The translations under genes and the position numbers were made by a program. From Prorocentrum cordatum (taxonomy: Eukaryota; Sar; Dinophyceae; Prorocentrales; Prorocentraceae): 64,000 nucleotides of DNA. Position 1 is the stretch's first letter. Every line of letters starts with the position of its first letter. Of this stretch, positions 45,250-56,677 are shown in pieces. The stretch is taken from the NCBI GenBank assembly GCA_963575745.1, contig CAUYUJ010022548.1, positions 57,263 through 121,262 of the forward strand. Reading direction: 5' to 3'. The notes under the pieces are model-generated. The model was not told the DNA's origin, ran no database searches, and saw only the letters and a list, made by a program, of their open reading frames with translations.

Positions 45250-46322
45250 AACGGATACGGAGTCTTCCTCCTCCTCCTCCTCGTCTCCATTCCTGTTCCT
45301 GGTGAGTAACTCATCACTGACGCGCCCTGAAAGTGGTCGAAACGGCGGACCGGGCGTTTCGACTGAGACTTCCCCTCCACTTATGACCCTGCCGTTGGAA
45401 ATTTGCATGAATTTCACGAATTGGGGCGGGCCGTTTTCAAAATGTGGCTATCGCCTTAACACCGCGCACATAGATCCTCAACCTCCGCAGAAGTTCAACG
45501 GATGAAGGGGCAGTACCTTTTCAACATAGTGCTCTCGCCTTAACGCCGCGCGCATTCTTCTTTAACGAATTACGACGGCGTCACGGATTGAGGGCGGGCC
45601 GTTTTCGAAATGTGGTTCTCGACTTATCGGCGCGTGTATTCGCTGTAAGCATTGCAAGATCTTCGCGGGTTGAGAACGGTTCCTTTTTTTTTTCTCGATG
45701 TGGTTATCGCATCAGCAACGCGCGCACTCGTTCACAAACAGTTTCACGGACTTCCGTGGTTGACGTACCAGAATTGGTGTCTTGGACCGACTCAGGATTT
45801 GGGCGCAACAGTTACGTGGATTCACTGTGTTGATCTCCCAAGATTGGTGTTCTGGCGCGATTCAGGACCGTCAAGACGCAACAGTCAAGTTGGTCCGTGG
45901 CGTTGGAGTTCCGACTGTGGTGTTTTGGCACGCTTCGAGATCTTCAGACGGTGGTCCCCCGGCAGGGCCATTCCCGCAGTGGGCATGAATCCTTGTAGGG
46001 GCTTATGAAGAGGGAGTTCCGAGGGAGGGTTTATTGCAATCTCGTTGATGGGTCTTGGGTGTACACTGGTCCTCCTCCTCCTCCTCGATACTCCTTGTCC
46101 CTCCTCGTTCCTCCCTCCTCGTCTCCTCCTCGTCCACGTCGTCCCTCCTTGCTCCTACCTCGTCTCTCCTCCTCCTCCTCCCCTCCTCCTCCTCCTCCTC
46201 CTCCTCCTCCTCCTCCTCCTCCTCCTCGTTTCTCCTCTTCCTCCTCGTCTCCCCTCCTCGCTCCTCCCTCCTCTCTCCTCCCTCCTCTCTCCTCCTCCCC
46301 TCTCCTCCACCTCGTCAGCCAC
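45250..46322 (+). repeat. Composite microsatellite-ended element, copy C (type copy)
   Basis: TCC run at 45268-45288, then head GAGTAACTCATCACTGACGC and CGGGCGTTTCGACTGAGACT (45303-45370). Monomers of about 82-86 bp follow (45410-45690, GGGCGGGCCGTTTTC / CTCTCGCCTTAACGCCGCGC). The tail (45740-46070) has GTACCAGAATTGGTGT, CGTCAAGACGCAACAGTCAA, CTTCGAGATCTTCAGACGGT, TTCCCGCAGTGG, TATGAAGAGGG and CGTTGATGGGTCTTGGGTGT. A TCC array (46069-46322) closes the element. No protein is encoded that I recognise. Confidence 0.85.
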
Positions 46323-46857
46323 GCTCCCCCTCCCAGCCCGACGGTGGCGGCCGCTGGCGGGCGCCTGGGGCGAGCGCCTGCGCCGCTGGGGGGGGGGGGG
46401 GGGGCACGAGGGCGAAGGGGAGGGCAGGAGAGCGCAGAGGGGGGAAGAAGGAGGGAGGGGGCAAATGGGGAGCGGTGTCGTTTGGGGCGTTGAGCTGATT
46501 TGCGCCCACGCGCAGCATGCCTCAGCGGGGGAGAGATGGGCGCAGAGGGAAGGGGGTGGAGGGGGAAGGAGGGAGAGGGGGCGGAAGGAGGGAGGGACGG
46601 GAGAGGATCAAGAAGGGAGGTGGGCAGCGAAGAAGGAAGACTCGACTCGACGCTGACTTGGGTCCAACCCGTCGTACCTCTCTGTTGCAGCTTGCGCAAA
46701 TCACCTTCCCTCGACAGCTCAATCGCCCAGGCGTTTCCGAAAAGCAGGGGGCGGCGGTGATTCGCCACAGGCGTCTTCTCGAGAATCACATGGACACGAC
46801 TGGGCCGCATGAGACCTACTCCTCGTCTGCCGGAAGCTGGGGGAGTCGGGCATCGGG
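46323..46857. other. Unassigned, G-rich
   Basis: G runs near 46387-46403 and purine-rich 46430-46620. GCAGGGGGCGGCGGTGATTC (46745) is shared with 32.69 kb. Confidence 0.45.
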
Positions 46858-47215
46858 TGAGGAGGAGGAGGAGGACGAGGAGGAGGGGGGGAGGAGAAGG
46901 GGGGGAGGAGGGGGAGGGAGGGGGGCGAGGAGGAGAAGGATGAGGAGGTCCTCTCCTCCGCCTCCTCCTCCTGGGGCACCGCGTCGCGGTGTTCCTGCCC
47001 TCCTTTGCGATGAGGCTGCTGGACTCCTGGCCCATGTCCTGCCGCAGCGGACCCCCTCCTCCCTCCTCCCTTCATTAGCCTCCTCCTCCTCCTCCTCCTC
47101 CTCCTCCTCGTCCTCCTCCTCCTCGTCCTCCTCCTCCTCCTCCCCTTCCTCCTCTTCGTCATCCCTCATCCCTTCCTCCTTCTCCTCCTGCTCCTCCTCC
47201 TTCTCCTGTCCCCCT
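46858..47215. repeat. (GGA)n then (TCC)n pair
   Basis: Purine array at 46858-46945 and pyrimidine array at 47073-47215, inverted relative to each other, with about 130 bp of spacer. Confidence 0.9.
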
Positions 47216-47689
47216 GATGTGTTTCTCCTCCTCTTCCTCATGCCCCTCCCTCCCCCCATCCCACTCCTCCCCCGACACACGAGGTGAGATTAGTGTGTGG
47301 ACGGCGCGGTGCCGATGAAACGAGGTGTGATGATCTGCGCCGCGATTATGTGATGGGAGGTTGGCTGGGACAGAAGATCGGTGACACGACATATGCCACA
47401 ATGAGCCTAGCACCACGCGCGCTTAGGTTCTAGCAAGTTCTGGCGTGTTTGGCGTCGGACCGACGGCCACAGATACAACCTTCGTTTAGCGTCCCTCCGC
47501 CCATGCCGACACACCCCTCAAAGGAATCGCGTCCCACAAAGATCTCCACCTACGTCCCCAGAGACGAAATTCGTGTAATGGCACGCCCCTTACGCGTACC
47601 GTGGCCAACAAGTAACCACTGTGAATGCATCAGGCCCTTAATGTCTCAATGTCAGAGTATTCGGCACATCGGTTCTTCACGTCGACGGG
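47216..47689. other. Unassigned sequence
   Basis: Ordinary complexity. A 98-codon plus-strand frame (47449-47745) shows no recognised domain. Confidence 0.4.
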
Positions 47690-48954
47690 GGAATGCTGGT
47701 GTTAGGGTAGCCAGGTCTTGGGGTGTTGGTGTCTTGGGGTGTTAGGGCCTTACGGTCTGAAGATCTTCAGGGCTCAGGGTCAAAGGGCCATATGGTACTA
47801 GGGTATTAACGTCTAGGTCTCATCATCTTAAGGTATTGAAGATGTATGCTTTAATGGTCGCAAGGCTTCGGGGTCTTAGGGGGCCACCAGGTCGCAGGGC
47901 CGTCGGGCATCCGTGTCTTACTGCCTTGGGGCTTTTTGGTCGCATGGCGTTGAAGTATGATGGTCTGAATGTCGCGCGGCTGCGCAGTCTTAGGATGGTG
48001 GGGTAGTATATCAGGGCCTACAAACACTAGGTTCTCAGAAAACCTGGGAACCGATATCTTCGGGGCTTTACTGTATCCCGGCCTCAGACAATTCGGGTAT
48101 GAGGGTCTGTAGGCATTTGGGGCATAGGCTCTAATGTATCAAGGATGAAGGTCTTACGGTACTAGGGAAGCTAGGGAGCTGGAGCCTGTGATACTATGGC
48201 GTGTGGGTCTTGGGGACGCGGGGTCTTAAGGACTTGCAGCATGATGGTCTTAGGGCCTAAGGGGTTCTAGGACCTGAACGACTTAATGCCCAACAACGTG
48301 AAGGATTTAGGATCTCGCGGCACTGAGGCTGCAAGGTCGTAGGACCCCAAGGTCTTAGGTTCTTGTGGCCATAGGGTCTTAGTGCCCTAGGAGATTGGAG
48401 CATTAGGGCCTTAGTGCCTTAGGCCATATGGTTTTGCTGTCGTATGCGTTTAGGGCCTCAGAGTCTTACTGGCGTAAGGCGTTCGGGCAGTGGGGTCTTC
48501 GCGTTGGAGAGCCTTCGATTCTTAATGCGTTCGGGTCTGAAGGTGTTGGGGCCTCACGATATGAAGGTCGTTGGGCCCTCAGGCGGGTGTTAGGGTCATA
48601 GGGTCTTAGGGCCTGACAGTCCTCAATTCTTCGGGCCTTATCGCATCATGGCATTCGGGCGTTAGGGCTCCCAAGGTGTTAGGGCTTATTGCATTATGGT
48701 CGTAGGGTCTTCGGGGCATAGCATATTAGGGTCTCACGGTCGTCAGGACCTCAGGGTGTCTGGGTCTTGTAGTCTTCGGGCGTAAGAGCTTGAAGGTATG
48801 AGGGCATCCTGGTCTTATGGCCTTGGGGTCGTAAGGTGGTTATGGTGGTAGGAACTCGGGATCTGAAGGCCGTCGGGTCATAGGATCGTCGGGCATGTTT
48901 GTCTTAATCCAAGGACTTAGCTGCGCTAGGGAGCTGGAGCCTGAGAGCCTTAGG
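47690..48954 (+). repeat. Degenerate GTCTTAGGG-like short-repeat field
   Basis: About 1.26 kb in which words such as GGGTCTTAGGG, GGGCCTTAG, GTATTAGGG, TAGGGTCTTA and GGTCGTAGG recur every 8-15 bp with drift. No long ORF is open. The composition (G/T-rich, about half AT) differs from the flanks. It resembles a scrambled telomere-type repeat but has no run of a true TTTAGGG unit. Confidence 0.75.
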
Positions 48955-51480
48955 GAACCCACATTCGTTCAACACAATTCAAAGGTTTCACGGGTTGAGG
49001 GCGTTTCCTTGTCAACATGTGGTTCCCGCCAAAAAAGTACAAGAATTTCACGGATTGCGGGCGCTTCCGTTTCAACATGTGGCTCCCGCCAAAAAAAATA
49101 CAAACGCGTCACGGATTGAGGGCGGTTCCTTTTCAAACTGTGGCTCTCGCCACAAACCCGCGCACATTCGTTCAACACAATGCAAGAGTTTCACGAATTG
49201 AGGGCGTTTCCGTTTCAACATGTGGCTCCCGCCAAAAAATTGCAAGAGCTTCACGGATTGAGGGCGCGTCCGTTTCAACATGTGGTTCCCGCCAGCATTT
49301 ACCAGAGCTTCACGGATTGAGGGTGGCTCCTTTTCAAACTGTGGCTCTCGCCTCAGCACCGCGCACATTCGTTCAACACAACGCAAGGAGTTTCACGGAT
49401 TGAGGGCGCTTCCGTTTTAACATGTGGCCCCCGCCAACAAAAATACAATAGCGTCACGGATTGAGGGCGCTCCCGTTTCAACATGTTGCTCTCGCCAGTA
49501 TTTACCAGAGCTTCACAGACTGAAAGCGGTTCCTTTTCAAACTGTGGCTCTCGCCTCAACACCACGCACACTCGTTCAACACAATTCAACCGTTTCACGG
49601 ATGGAGGGCGCTTCCGTTTCAACATGTGGCCCCCGCCAAAAAATTGCAAGAGTGTCACGGATTGAGGGCGCTTCCGTTTCACCATGTGGCTTTCGCCAGC
49701 ATTTACCAGAGCGTCACGGATTGAGGGCGGTTCCTTTTCAAACTGTGGCTCTCGCCTCAGCACCGCGCACACACGTTCAAAACAATGCAAGAATTTCACG
49801 GATTGAGGGCGCTTCCGTTTTTCAACATGTGGCTCCCGCCAAAAAAATACAAGAGCTTCGCGGATTGAGGGCGGTTCCTTTTCAACATGTGGCTCTCGCC
49901 AGCATTTACCAGAGCTTCACGGATTGAGGGTGGTTCCGTTTCAAACTGTGGCTCTCGCCACAACACCGCGCACATTCGTTCAACACAACGCATCAATTTC
50001 ACGGATTGCGGACGCTTCCGGGTTTCAACATGTGGCTCCCGACAAAAAACTGCAAGAGCTTCACGGATTGAGGGCGCTTCCTTTTCAACATGTGGTTCTC
50101 GCCAGCATTTACCAGAGCGTCACGGATTGAGGGTGGTTCCTTTTCAAACTGTGGCTCTCGCCTCAGCACCGCGCACATTCGTTCAACACAACGCAAGAGT
50201 TTCACGGATTGAGGGCGCTTCCGTTTTTCAACATGTGGCTCCCGCCAAAAAAATACAAGAGCTTCGCGGATTGAGGGCGGTTCCTTTTCAACATGTGGCT
50301 CTCGCCAGCATTTACCAGAGCTTCACGGATTGAGGGTGGTTCCGTTTCAAACTGTGGCTCTCGCCACAACACCGCGCACATTCGTTCAACACAACGCATC
50401 AATTTCACGGATTGAGGGCGCTTCCGTGTTTCAACATGTGGCTCCCGACAAAAAACTGCAAGAGTGTCACGGATTGAGGGCGCTTCCTTTTCAACATGTG
50501 GTTCTCGCCAGCATTTACCAGAGCGTCACGGATTGAGGGTGGTTCCTTTTCAAACTGTGGCTCTCGCCTCAGCACCGCGCACATTCGTTCAACACAACGC
50601 ACGAGTTTCACGGATTGAGGGCGCTTCCGTTTTTCAACATGTGGCTCCCGCCAAAAAAATACAAGAGCTTCGCGGATTGAGGGCGGTTCCTTTTCAACAT
50701 GTGGCTCTCGCCAGCATTTACCAGAGCTTCACGGATTGAGGGTGGTTCCGTTTCAAACTGTGGCTCTCGCCACAACACCGCGCACATTCGTTCAACACAA
50801 CGCATCAATTTCACGGATTGAGGGCGCTTCCGTGTTTCAACATGTGGCTCCCGACAAAAAACTGCAAGAGCTTCACGGATTGAGGGCGTTTCCTTTTCAA
50901 CATGTGGTTCTCGCCAGCATTTACCAGAGCGTCACGGATTGAGGGTGGTTCCTTTTCAAACTGTGGCTCTCGCCTCAGCACCGCGCACATTCGTTCAACA
51001 CAATGCAACAGCTTCACGCATTCAGGGCGCTTCCGTTTCAACATGTGGCTCCCGCCAAAAAAATACAAGAGTTTCACGGATTGAGGGCGCTCCCGTTTCA
51101 ACATGTGGCTCCCGCCAATATTTACCAGAGCTTCACGGATTGAGGGCGGTTCATTTTCAAACTGTGGCTCTCGTCTCAGCGCCGCGCATTTTTCAAAACA
51201 AAAACCAGCAATAGTTTCACGGATTCCCATCATCAATGTACCAGAAGTGGCGCTTGTATGTTTTATAGAAAGATTGTAGGATTATGAGGGTGTATATGTT
51301 ACGTTGATTTGCAGTGTTGAAGTACTGGATCGTCCAGACGCAACAGTACATGTGATCCGTTGCGCTGAACTCCAGAGAACACTGTTGTGGCATGCTTCAG
51401 GGTCTGCAGACGGTTGTCTTCCAACGAGGCAGTTCCCGCAATGGAAATGAGGATCGAGGACACCGAAGAGGAGTAGGAGG
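48955..51480 (+). repeat. Composite element copy D with 203/406-bp higher-order satellite
   Basis: Monomers start CACGGATTGAGGGCG and come in three types: about 62 bp (CTCCCGCCAAAAAAATAC), about 59 bp (CTCGCCAGCATTTACCAG) and about 82 bp (CTCGCCTCAGCACCGCGCAC). They alternate as trimers of about 203 bp. Pairs of trimers form a 406-bp unit that repeats three times with very few changes (about 49796-51010). A tail like copy C follows (51225-51450: GTACCAGAAGTGG, GATCGTCCAGACGCAACAGT, TCTGCAGACGGTTGTCTTCC, TTCCCGCAATGG), then purine GGA sequence. The head is missing. Confidence 0.9.
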
Positions 51481-51960
51481 AGGAGGAGGTCCGAAATCTT
51501 CTTTTCAAGGTGCCGCAGCTTGTTGGAGAGGCTCCGCAGGTTGCAGGGCTTCGCCGCGGGCGCCTGCCGCGGCGGCCCCCCGCGCGCGCGGCCCACCACC
51601 CCGCATGGGGGGGGGGGCCTCGCAGCTGGAGTGGCCGGCAGAGGAAAGAAGAGGAAGTGAGCGGAGGAGCGGCAGGGGGGAGGGGGGCGGAGGGAGGGGG
51701 GCGGAGGGAGGAGGGAGGAGGGGGAAGAGGGGGGAGGAAGAGGCGGAAGGGGAGGGGCAGGTGGAAGAGGGAAGGGAGGTAGGCGGGAGGAGGGAGGAGA
51801 GTAGGGGGGGGGGAGATGGGAAGAGAGGGGGGGGAAGAACAGAGAGAAGAGGAAGGGAGGAGAGGGGGGGGACTGAGAAGGAGGGGGGAGATGGGAGGGC
51901 CGAGGGACTGGAAGGAAAAGGACGGAAGGAACCAGACGAAAGTATGGCGTGGGGTGCTTC
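51467..51960. repeat. G/A-rich GGA-type purine tract
   Basis: GGA and GGGGGA with a GC-rich interruption at 51540-51620. Purine on the plus strand. Confidence 0.85.
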
Positions 51961-52465
51961 TGGAGGGGGAGCCTCAGAAGGTTTTCAATGAGCCCCTTTT
52001 CTTATTTTCTGCGCGGGCTTCCTGAAGGACTGGGACCCAACCAGTACTGAGAAAATCAATATTCCCCCCGCGGCGGCCACCGCTGATGATTTGAAGGGGG
52101 GTGAGGTTTCTTATGATGAGGGTGGTGGTGATGATGATGAAGATGATGATGCTGCTGATGATGATGAGGGGCAAGATAATGAGAAGGGCGAGTTTAATTG
52201 CCAATGGAAAGCTGACGAGGGGGGCCGGACAGCATGAAAGACTCACCACGGTCACGGCGTGGGGTGCTTCTGGAGAGGATACAGTGGCTGAGGTGGTTAG
52301 AAAACGCGTTAAGGAGGTGGGCACATCGCCCATCCCCGACGAGCGGGCGAACCGGCTGAACCAGACCGCCTCGCCTGGAGAGGGCCAGAGCAGCGAAACG
52401 GCGCGAACCGTAATCAGTATCATTGACTGAATCGAGCTGGACCGTTCAGCTGCACAAGAAGATGA
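51961..52465. other. Unassigned, with (GAT)n at 52106-52175
   Basis: GGCGTGGGGTGCTTCTGGAG occurs twice (about 51947 and 52256), a direct repeat about 309 bp apart. No gene recognised. Confidence 0.55.
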
Positions 52466-53082
<617 letters not shown>

Positions 53083-53814
53083 GGGCCAGAGGGGAAGTGA
53101 GGGGGGCAGGCATTCCGAGATGGCGGCGGGGCGCCTGAAGAAACGCTCACGCCGTCTGAGAAGCCACCTCTGCCTTCGGAGAAGGCCGAAGCAACTTCTC
53201 AAAAGCGCGAAAACTTCCGAGAAGCCCCGCCGCCTCCCGAGAAGGCCCGCCCTTCAATCTTGGGTGGGGAAGACGGGTCCTGAGCCCCGGGACCCTTCCC
53301 CAGGACCATTTGCTCATCCTGAAAAGTTGTCTGACAGTCCCGGGTCTTTGCGACGCGCGCGCAGACCGAGCGGCGGTCAAGCGCCTCGGCGGCGCCGTAC
53401 CCAGCTCAGGCGCGTGCATGCAGCTAATTAGGGGTGGAGGGGGGGGGGCCGCCACACACGACCCGCACAAGGGAGTGCAGGACTGCGCGTGTGGCGGGCA
53501 GCTGCCTCCGCGAGCGTCATTGGCAGCACACCGCATGACGGGGCGGTGCGACGGCAAGGCGGCGGCGAGGGCGGCGGCGGCGGCGGCGAGAGTGGCTCCT
53601 GTGGCGCGGAGGGCTCGTTCTGCGCGGCCTCCTCCATGGCGTCCTGCGCCGCGGACTCCTCGCGGGGGGTGCGGGCTCCGGGGCGAGGGCTTCCCGCAAG
53701 CTCTGAGCAGGCTGTCTGAAGGGCTGTGGTAACAAGGGTGAATGAAAGGAGGGGGGGTCCATCCTCCCCTCACAGCAACAACTGGGAACCTCCGACAAGC
53801 TCCTCCTGTTTCAT
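53083..53814. other. Unassigned GC-rich sequence
   Basis: A short GGC run at 53560-53590. The Ala/Arg/Ser ORFs are unremarkable. Confidence 0.4.
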
Positions 53815-53876
53815 CTCCTCCTCCTCCTCCTCCTCCTCCTCCTCCTCCTCCTCCTCCTCCTCCTCCTCCTCCTCCT
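53815..53876. repeat. (TCC)n microsatellite
   Basis: Pure TCC triplets. Confidence 0.95.
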
Positions 53877-54379
53877 ATCACCACCATATTCATCATCCTC
53901 GGCGGCGGCAGCGACGACGAGCACCACAACCACCGCAGCAACAGCGAGGACGACACCCGGGCCTTGGTCCACGTCCAGTAGTTCGCCGTCTGCCACGTCA
54001 CGAGTCCGTCGGTGATCTTCCCGGTGGGGTTGCCCCAGCCTTGCAGCCAGGGGTCCTCTCCCGTCCTCTGCTCCTCACTCCTCTCACTTCCTCCTCTTTT
54101 TAGGGGGAAAACAAACCTACCTCGCTTTTGACCACCCTCGCTTCCAAGAGATACCAAACGATGCCAAATTGCAGCCTGTACTGGTCAGGCCTCTTGACGA
54201 GGAGGCGCGTGGTATGGCTTGGTTTTGCCTGGAAGCGAAAGCGGGGCAGGTAATTCACGCTCTGACTTCCCTCTTTCCACCTCCACCTCCCACTGCCTGC
54301 CTCTTTTCCCTCGTGACCCTCCTCTTTCCACCTCGGCCCTCTCCTGCTCCCTCCTCCTCGTCATTCTCTGACCCTCGGT
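53877..54379. other. Unassigned sequence
   Basis: No recognised gene or repeat copy. Confidence 0.4.
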
Positions 54380-54475
54380 CTCCTCCTCCTCCTCCTCCTC
54401 CTCCTCCTCCTTCTCCTCCTCCTCCCCCTCCTCCTCCTCCGCCTCCTCCTCCTCCTCCCTCCTGCCTTCTCCTTC
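54380..54475. repeat. (TCC)n microsatellite
   Basis: TCC triplets with CCC and GCC interruptions. Confidence 0.93.
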
Positions 54476-55255
54476 CTTACATTCCCTCGTGACCCTCTGC
54501 CCTCCGTCCTCCCCGCCCCTCCCGGTCCTGCCGCGCGGGAGCACTCAGGGGGAGAGGCGGGAGGGAGCCGTGCCCCCTCGTCAGATGTGCCGTTCCCTCG
54601 CAGCGTGCGCCCCTTCCCAGAGATCTGACGCTCCCAAAAAATTGGAGCGGTGGGATTTCCGCCGTTTTCGACCTCCAGGGGCCCTCAAAACGACGTGAAG
54701 ATCGGGACAAAATCGGATCGGGATAACTCGAAATCTCTGAGAATCGGCGGGTTTGGAGGATGTATTGGGCGCCGCGGGCGCTCCAGAGCGTTCCGGAACG
54801 CTCTGAGAGCGCTCCAGAACGCTCTGGAGCGATTTATCCCGATCCTAGTCCTGTTTTACTCGGGGCCGTCAGAAAACGACTCGGGACGAAATGCCGGCCC
54901 TAGTGGAATGGTCCAGAGCTCCAGCACCTGCGCATTGAGAAATTGGAGCGGCAGGATGTCTGGGTGTCCTCCTGCGCCCCATCCCGCACCTTCCCTCCTT
55001 GCCGACATCCTGTTCGGGGTCGGCGGCGCCGCCGCAAGGCCTCCGCAGTACAGGCGAGATTGATTCGAGGTCGGCCCTGCCAAATCAAGGGTACCCTTGT
55101 GCCCTGTGGTTGGCGACCCATGACTTCTATATATTCCTGTGACAGTGTGGCCCTCGCACGGGTCTTGTGTCCTCTCGCGTGTCCCATCCAATAACACTCG
55201 ACAGTATCCAGCGGTTCCAGAGAAACACCCGAGAGGTCCCAAGAGGCGTTCCATC
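54476..55255. other. Unassigned, with CTCCAGAGCG palindrome cluster
   Basis: At 54775-54832 GCGCTCCAGAGCG, TTCCGGAACGCTCTGAG and GCGCTCCAGAACGCTCTGGA form nested inverted repeats. Otherwise nothing was recognised. Confidence 0.5.
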
Positions 55256-55422
55256 GGAGGGCACCAACTATACACCAACACCGATCCTGGCCCAGGATCG
55301 GTGGGCGCAGGATCGGTGTAATATGCCTTCTTGCGCGAGGCAGGAGGGCGTATACACCGATTCTGGGCCCAGGGTGATCCTGGCCAGGATCGGTGTTGGT
55401 GTATAGGTGGTGCCTTCCTATT
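55256..55422. repeat. Foldback element, copy 1 of 2 (~80-bp arms)
   Basis: GGGCACCAACTATACACCAA and CACCGATCCTGGCCC at the left pair with CCAGGATCGGTGTTGGTGTA and TAGGTGGTGCC at the right. The centre contains GAGGGCGTATACACC. A second copy with the same layout is at 57436-57597. Confidence 0.82.
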
Positions 55423-55551
55423 CCAAGAGACCGAAGGAAGCTCGCGGGATGCCTCTGGCCCACGACCTTTACAACGAGGGGGGGGGGTCGGGGGGTCTCA
55501 CCCCGCTCCACCAGGAAGATCCTCCGCTGGCGAGCCCCTAAACGCCGCCCC

Positions 55552-55632
55552 CCCCCCCTCCTCCTCCTCCTCCTCCTCCTCCTCCTACCTCCTCCTCCTC
55601 CTCCTCCTCCTCCTCCTCCTCCTCCTCCTCCC
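55552..55632. repeat. (TCC)n microsatellite
   Basis: TCC array. The third copy of the ACCCGGGTCA repeat begins about 65 bp later. Confidence 0.95.
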
Positions 55633-55694
55633 CAATTACCCAAACTCAACAATATCCAACGGCTCTCGAGAGGCTGCTGATGGTCCTTGGTCGG

Positions 55695-55860
55695 GAACCT
55701 ACTGACCCGGGTCAATCCAGACCCGGGTCAGTCGGGCCTTGCAGGATCCTGCAAGATCCTGCGGCCAAATCCGGGTCGGTGCGACCCTGGTCCTGCAATA
55801 TCCTGCAAGATCCGGCGCTCTAGCTGACCCCCGTTTGCACTGACCCCCGTCTCTTGAGCC
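55695..55860 (+). repeat. Dispersed 'ACCCGGGTCA / GGATCCTGCA' repeat, copy 3 (fullest)
   Basis: CTGACCCGGGTCAATCCAGA, CCCGGGTCAGTCGGGCCTTG, two GATCCTGCA words, GACCCTGGTCCTGCAATATC, GATCCGGCGCTCTAGC and TGACCCCCGTTTGCACTGAC. The short palindromes GACCCGGGTC and RGATCCTGCA recur inside. Confidence 0.85.
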
Positions 55861-56104
55861 CCGATGCTGATGGTCCCTGGAGGTCCCGGCGGCACTCCGG
55901 GCGGAGGTGGTCGAGATCGATCCCTGTTCTGACTGCCTGCCTCCCTCTCGGGGAGGGGGCTGCTGCTCCTACGCCTTTCCCCGGGTCCGGACAGCAACTC
56001 CGCGTTGGGGCGTCAGGGATGGCCGAAGGTGGCTCAAAGATGGCATGAGGAAGCCCAAGATGCGCTGACGCTCGTCGCGTCCGGGAATTCCTAGAGATGA
56101 AGGA

Positions 56105-56644
56105 GGCCACATAGGAGCAGCATGTAGGTGGCGATCTGCACAACAGCGCCTGCGTACACCGCAAAGCTCGCGTGCACCACGGCGCCCGTGTGCACAACAG
56201 CGCCTGTGTACTCCGCAACAGCCGTGTGCAACACAGCGCCAGTGTACACCACAGTGGTTGCGTGTCAAACAGCGACTATGTACACCACAGCGAATGTGTA
56301 CACCGCAGCTTCCATGTGCACCACAGCGCCTGTGTACACCACAATGCGCGCGTGCACCGCAGCGCCTGTGCAAACCACAGCGCTGGTGTACACCACAGCA
56401 TCCGCGTGCAACGCAGCGCTCGCGTACACCACAGTGCCTGGGTGCGCAGGACAAGTAGAAGCACCATGTAAGTGAGGATCTGCTGCGGACAGCTAAACAG
56501 CAATCAAGGGAAGTGCTTATGATAGTATGACATGTTTTTCCCTCCTCCCTCCTCCTCCTCCTCCTTCTCCTCCTTCTCCTCCTCCTCCTTCTCCTCCTCC
56601 TCCTACCCCTCCTCCTCCTCCTCCTCCTCCTCCTCTTCCTCGTG

Positions 56645-56677
<33 letters not shown>

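Noticed and set aside
47690-48954. True telomeric repeat
   Set aside because: No run of TTTAGGG or TTAGGG; only degenerate related words.
48955-51225. CRISPR-like appearance (repeated CACGGATTGAGGGCG words with intervening segments)
   Set aside because: The intervening segments are themselves repeated in a fixed order (203/406 bp), the setting is eukaryotic and there are no cas genes; it is a satellite.
56140-56455. Thr/Cys-rich repeat protein (VYTTAP repeats)
   Set aside because: The 18-bp period keeps the frame open by itself, and an inverted array of the same unit lies nearby.
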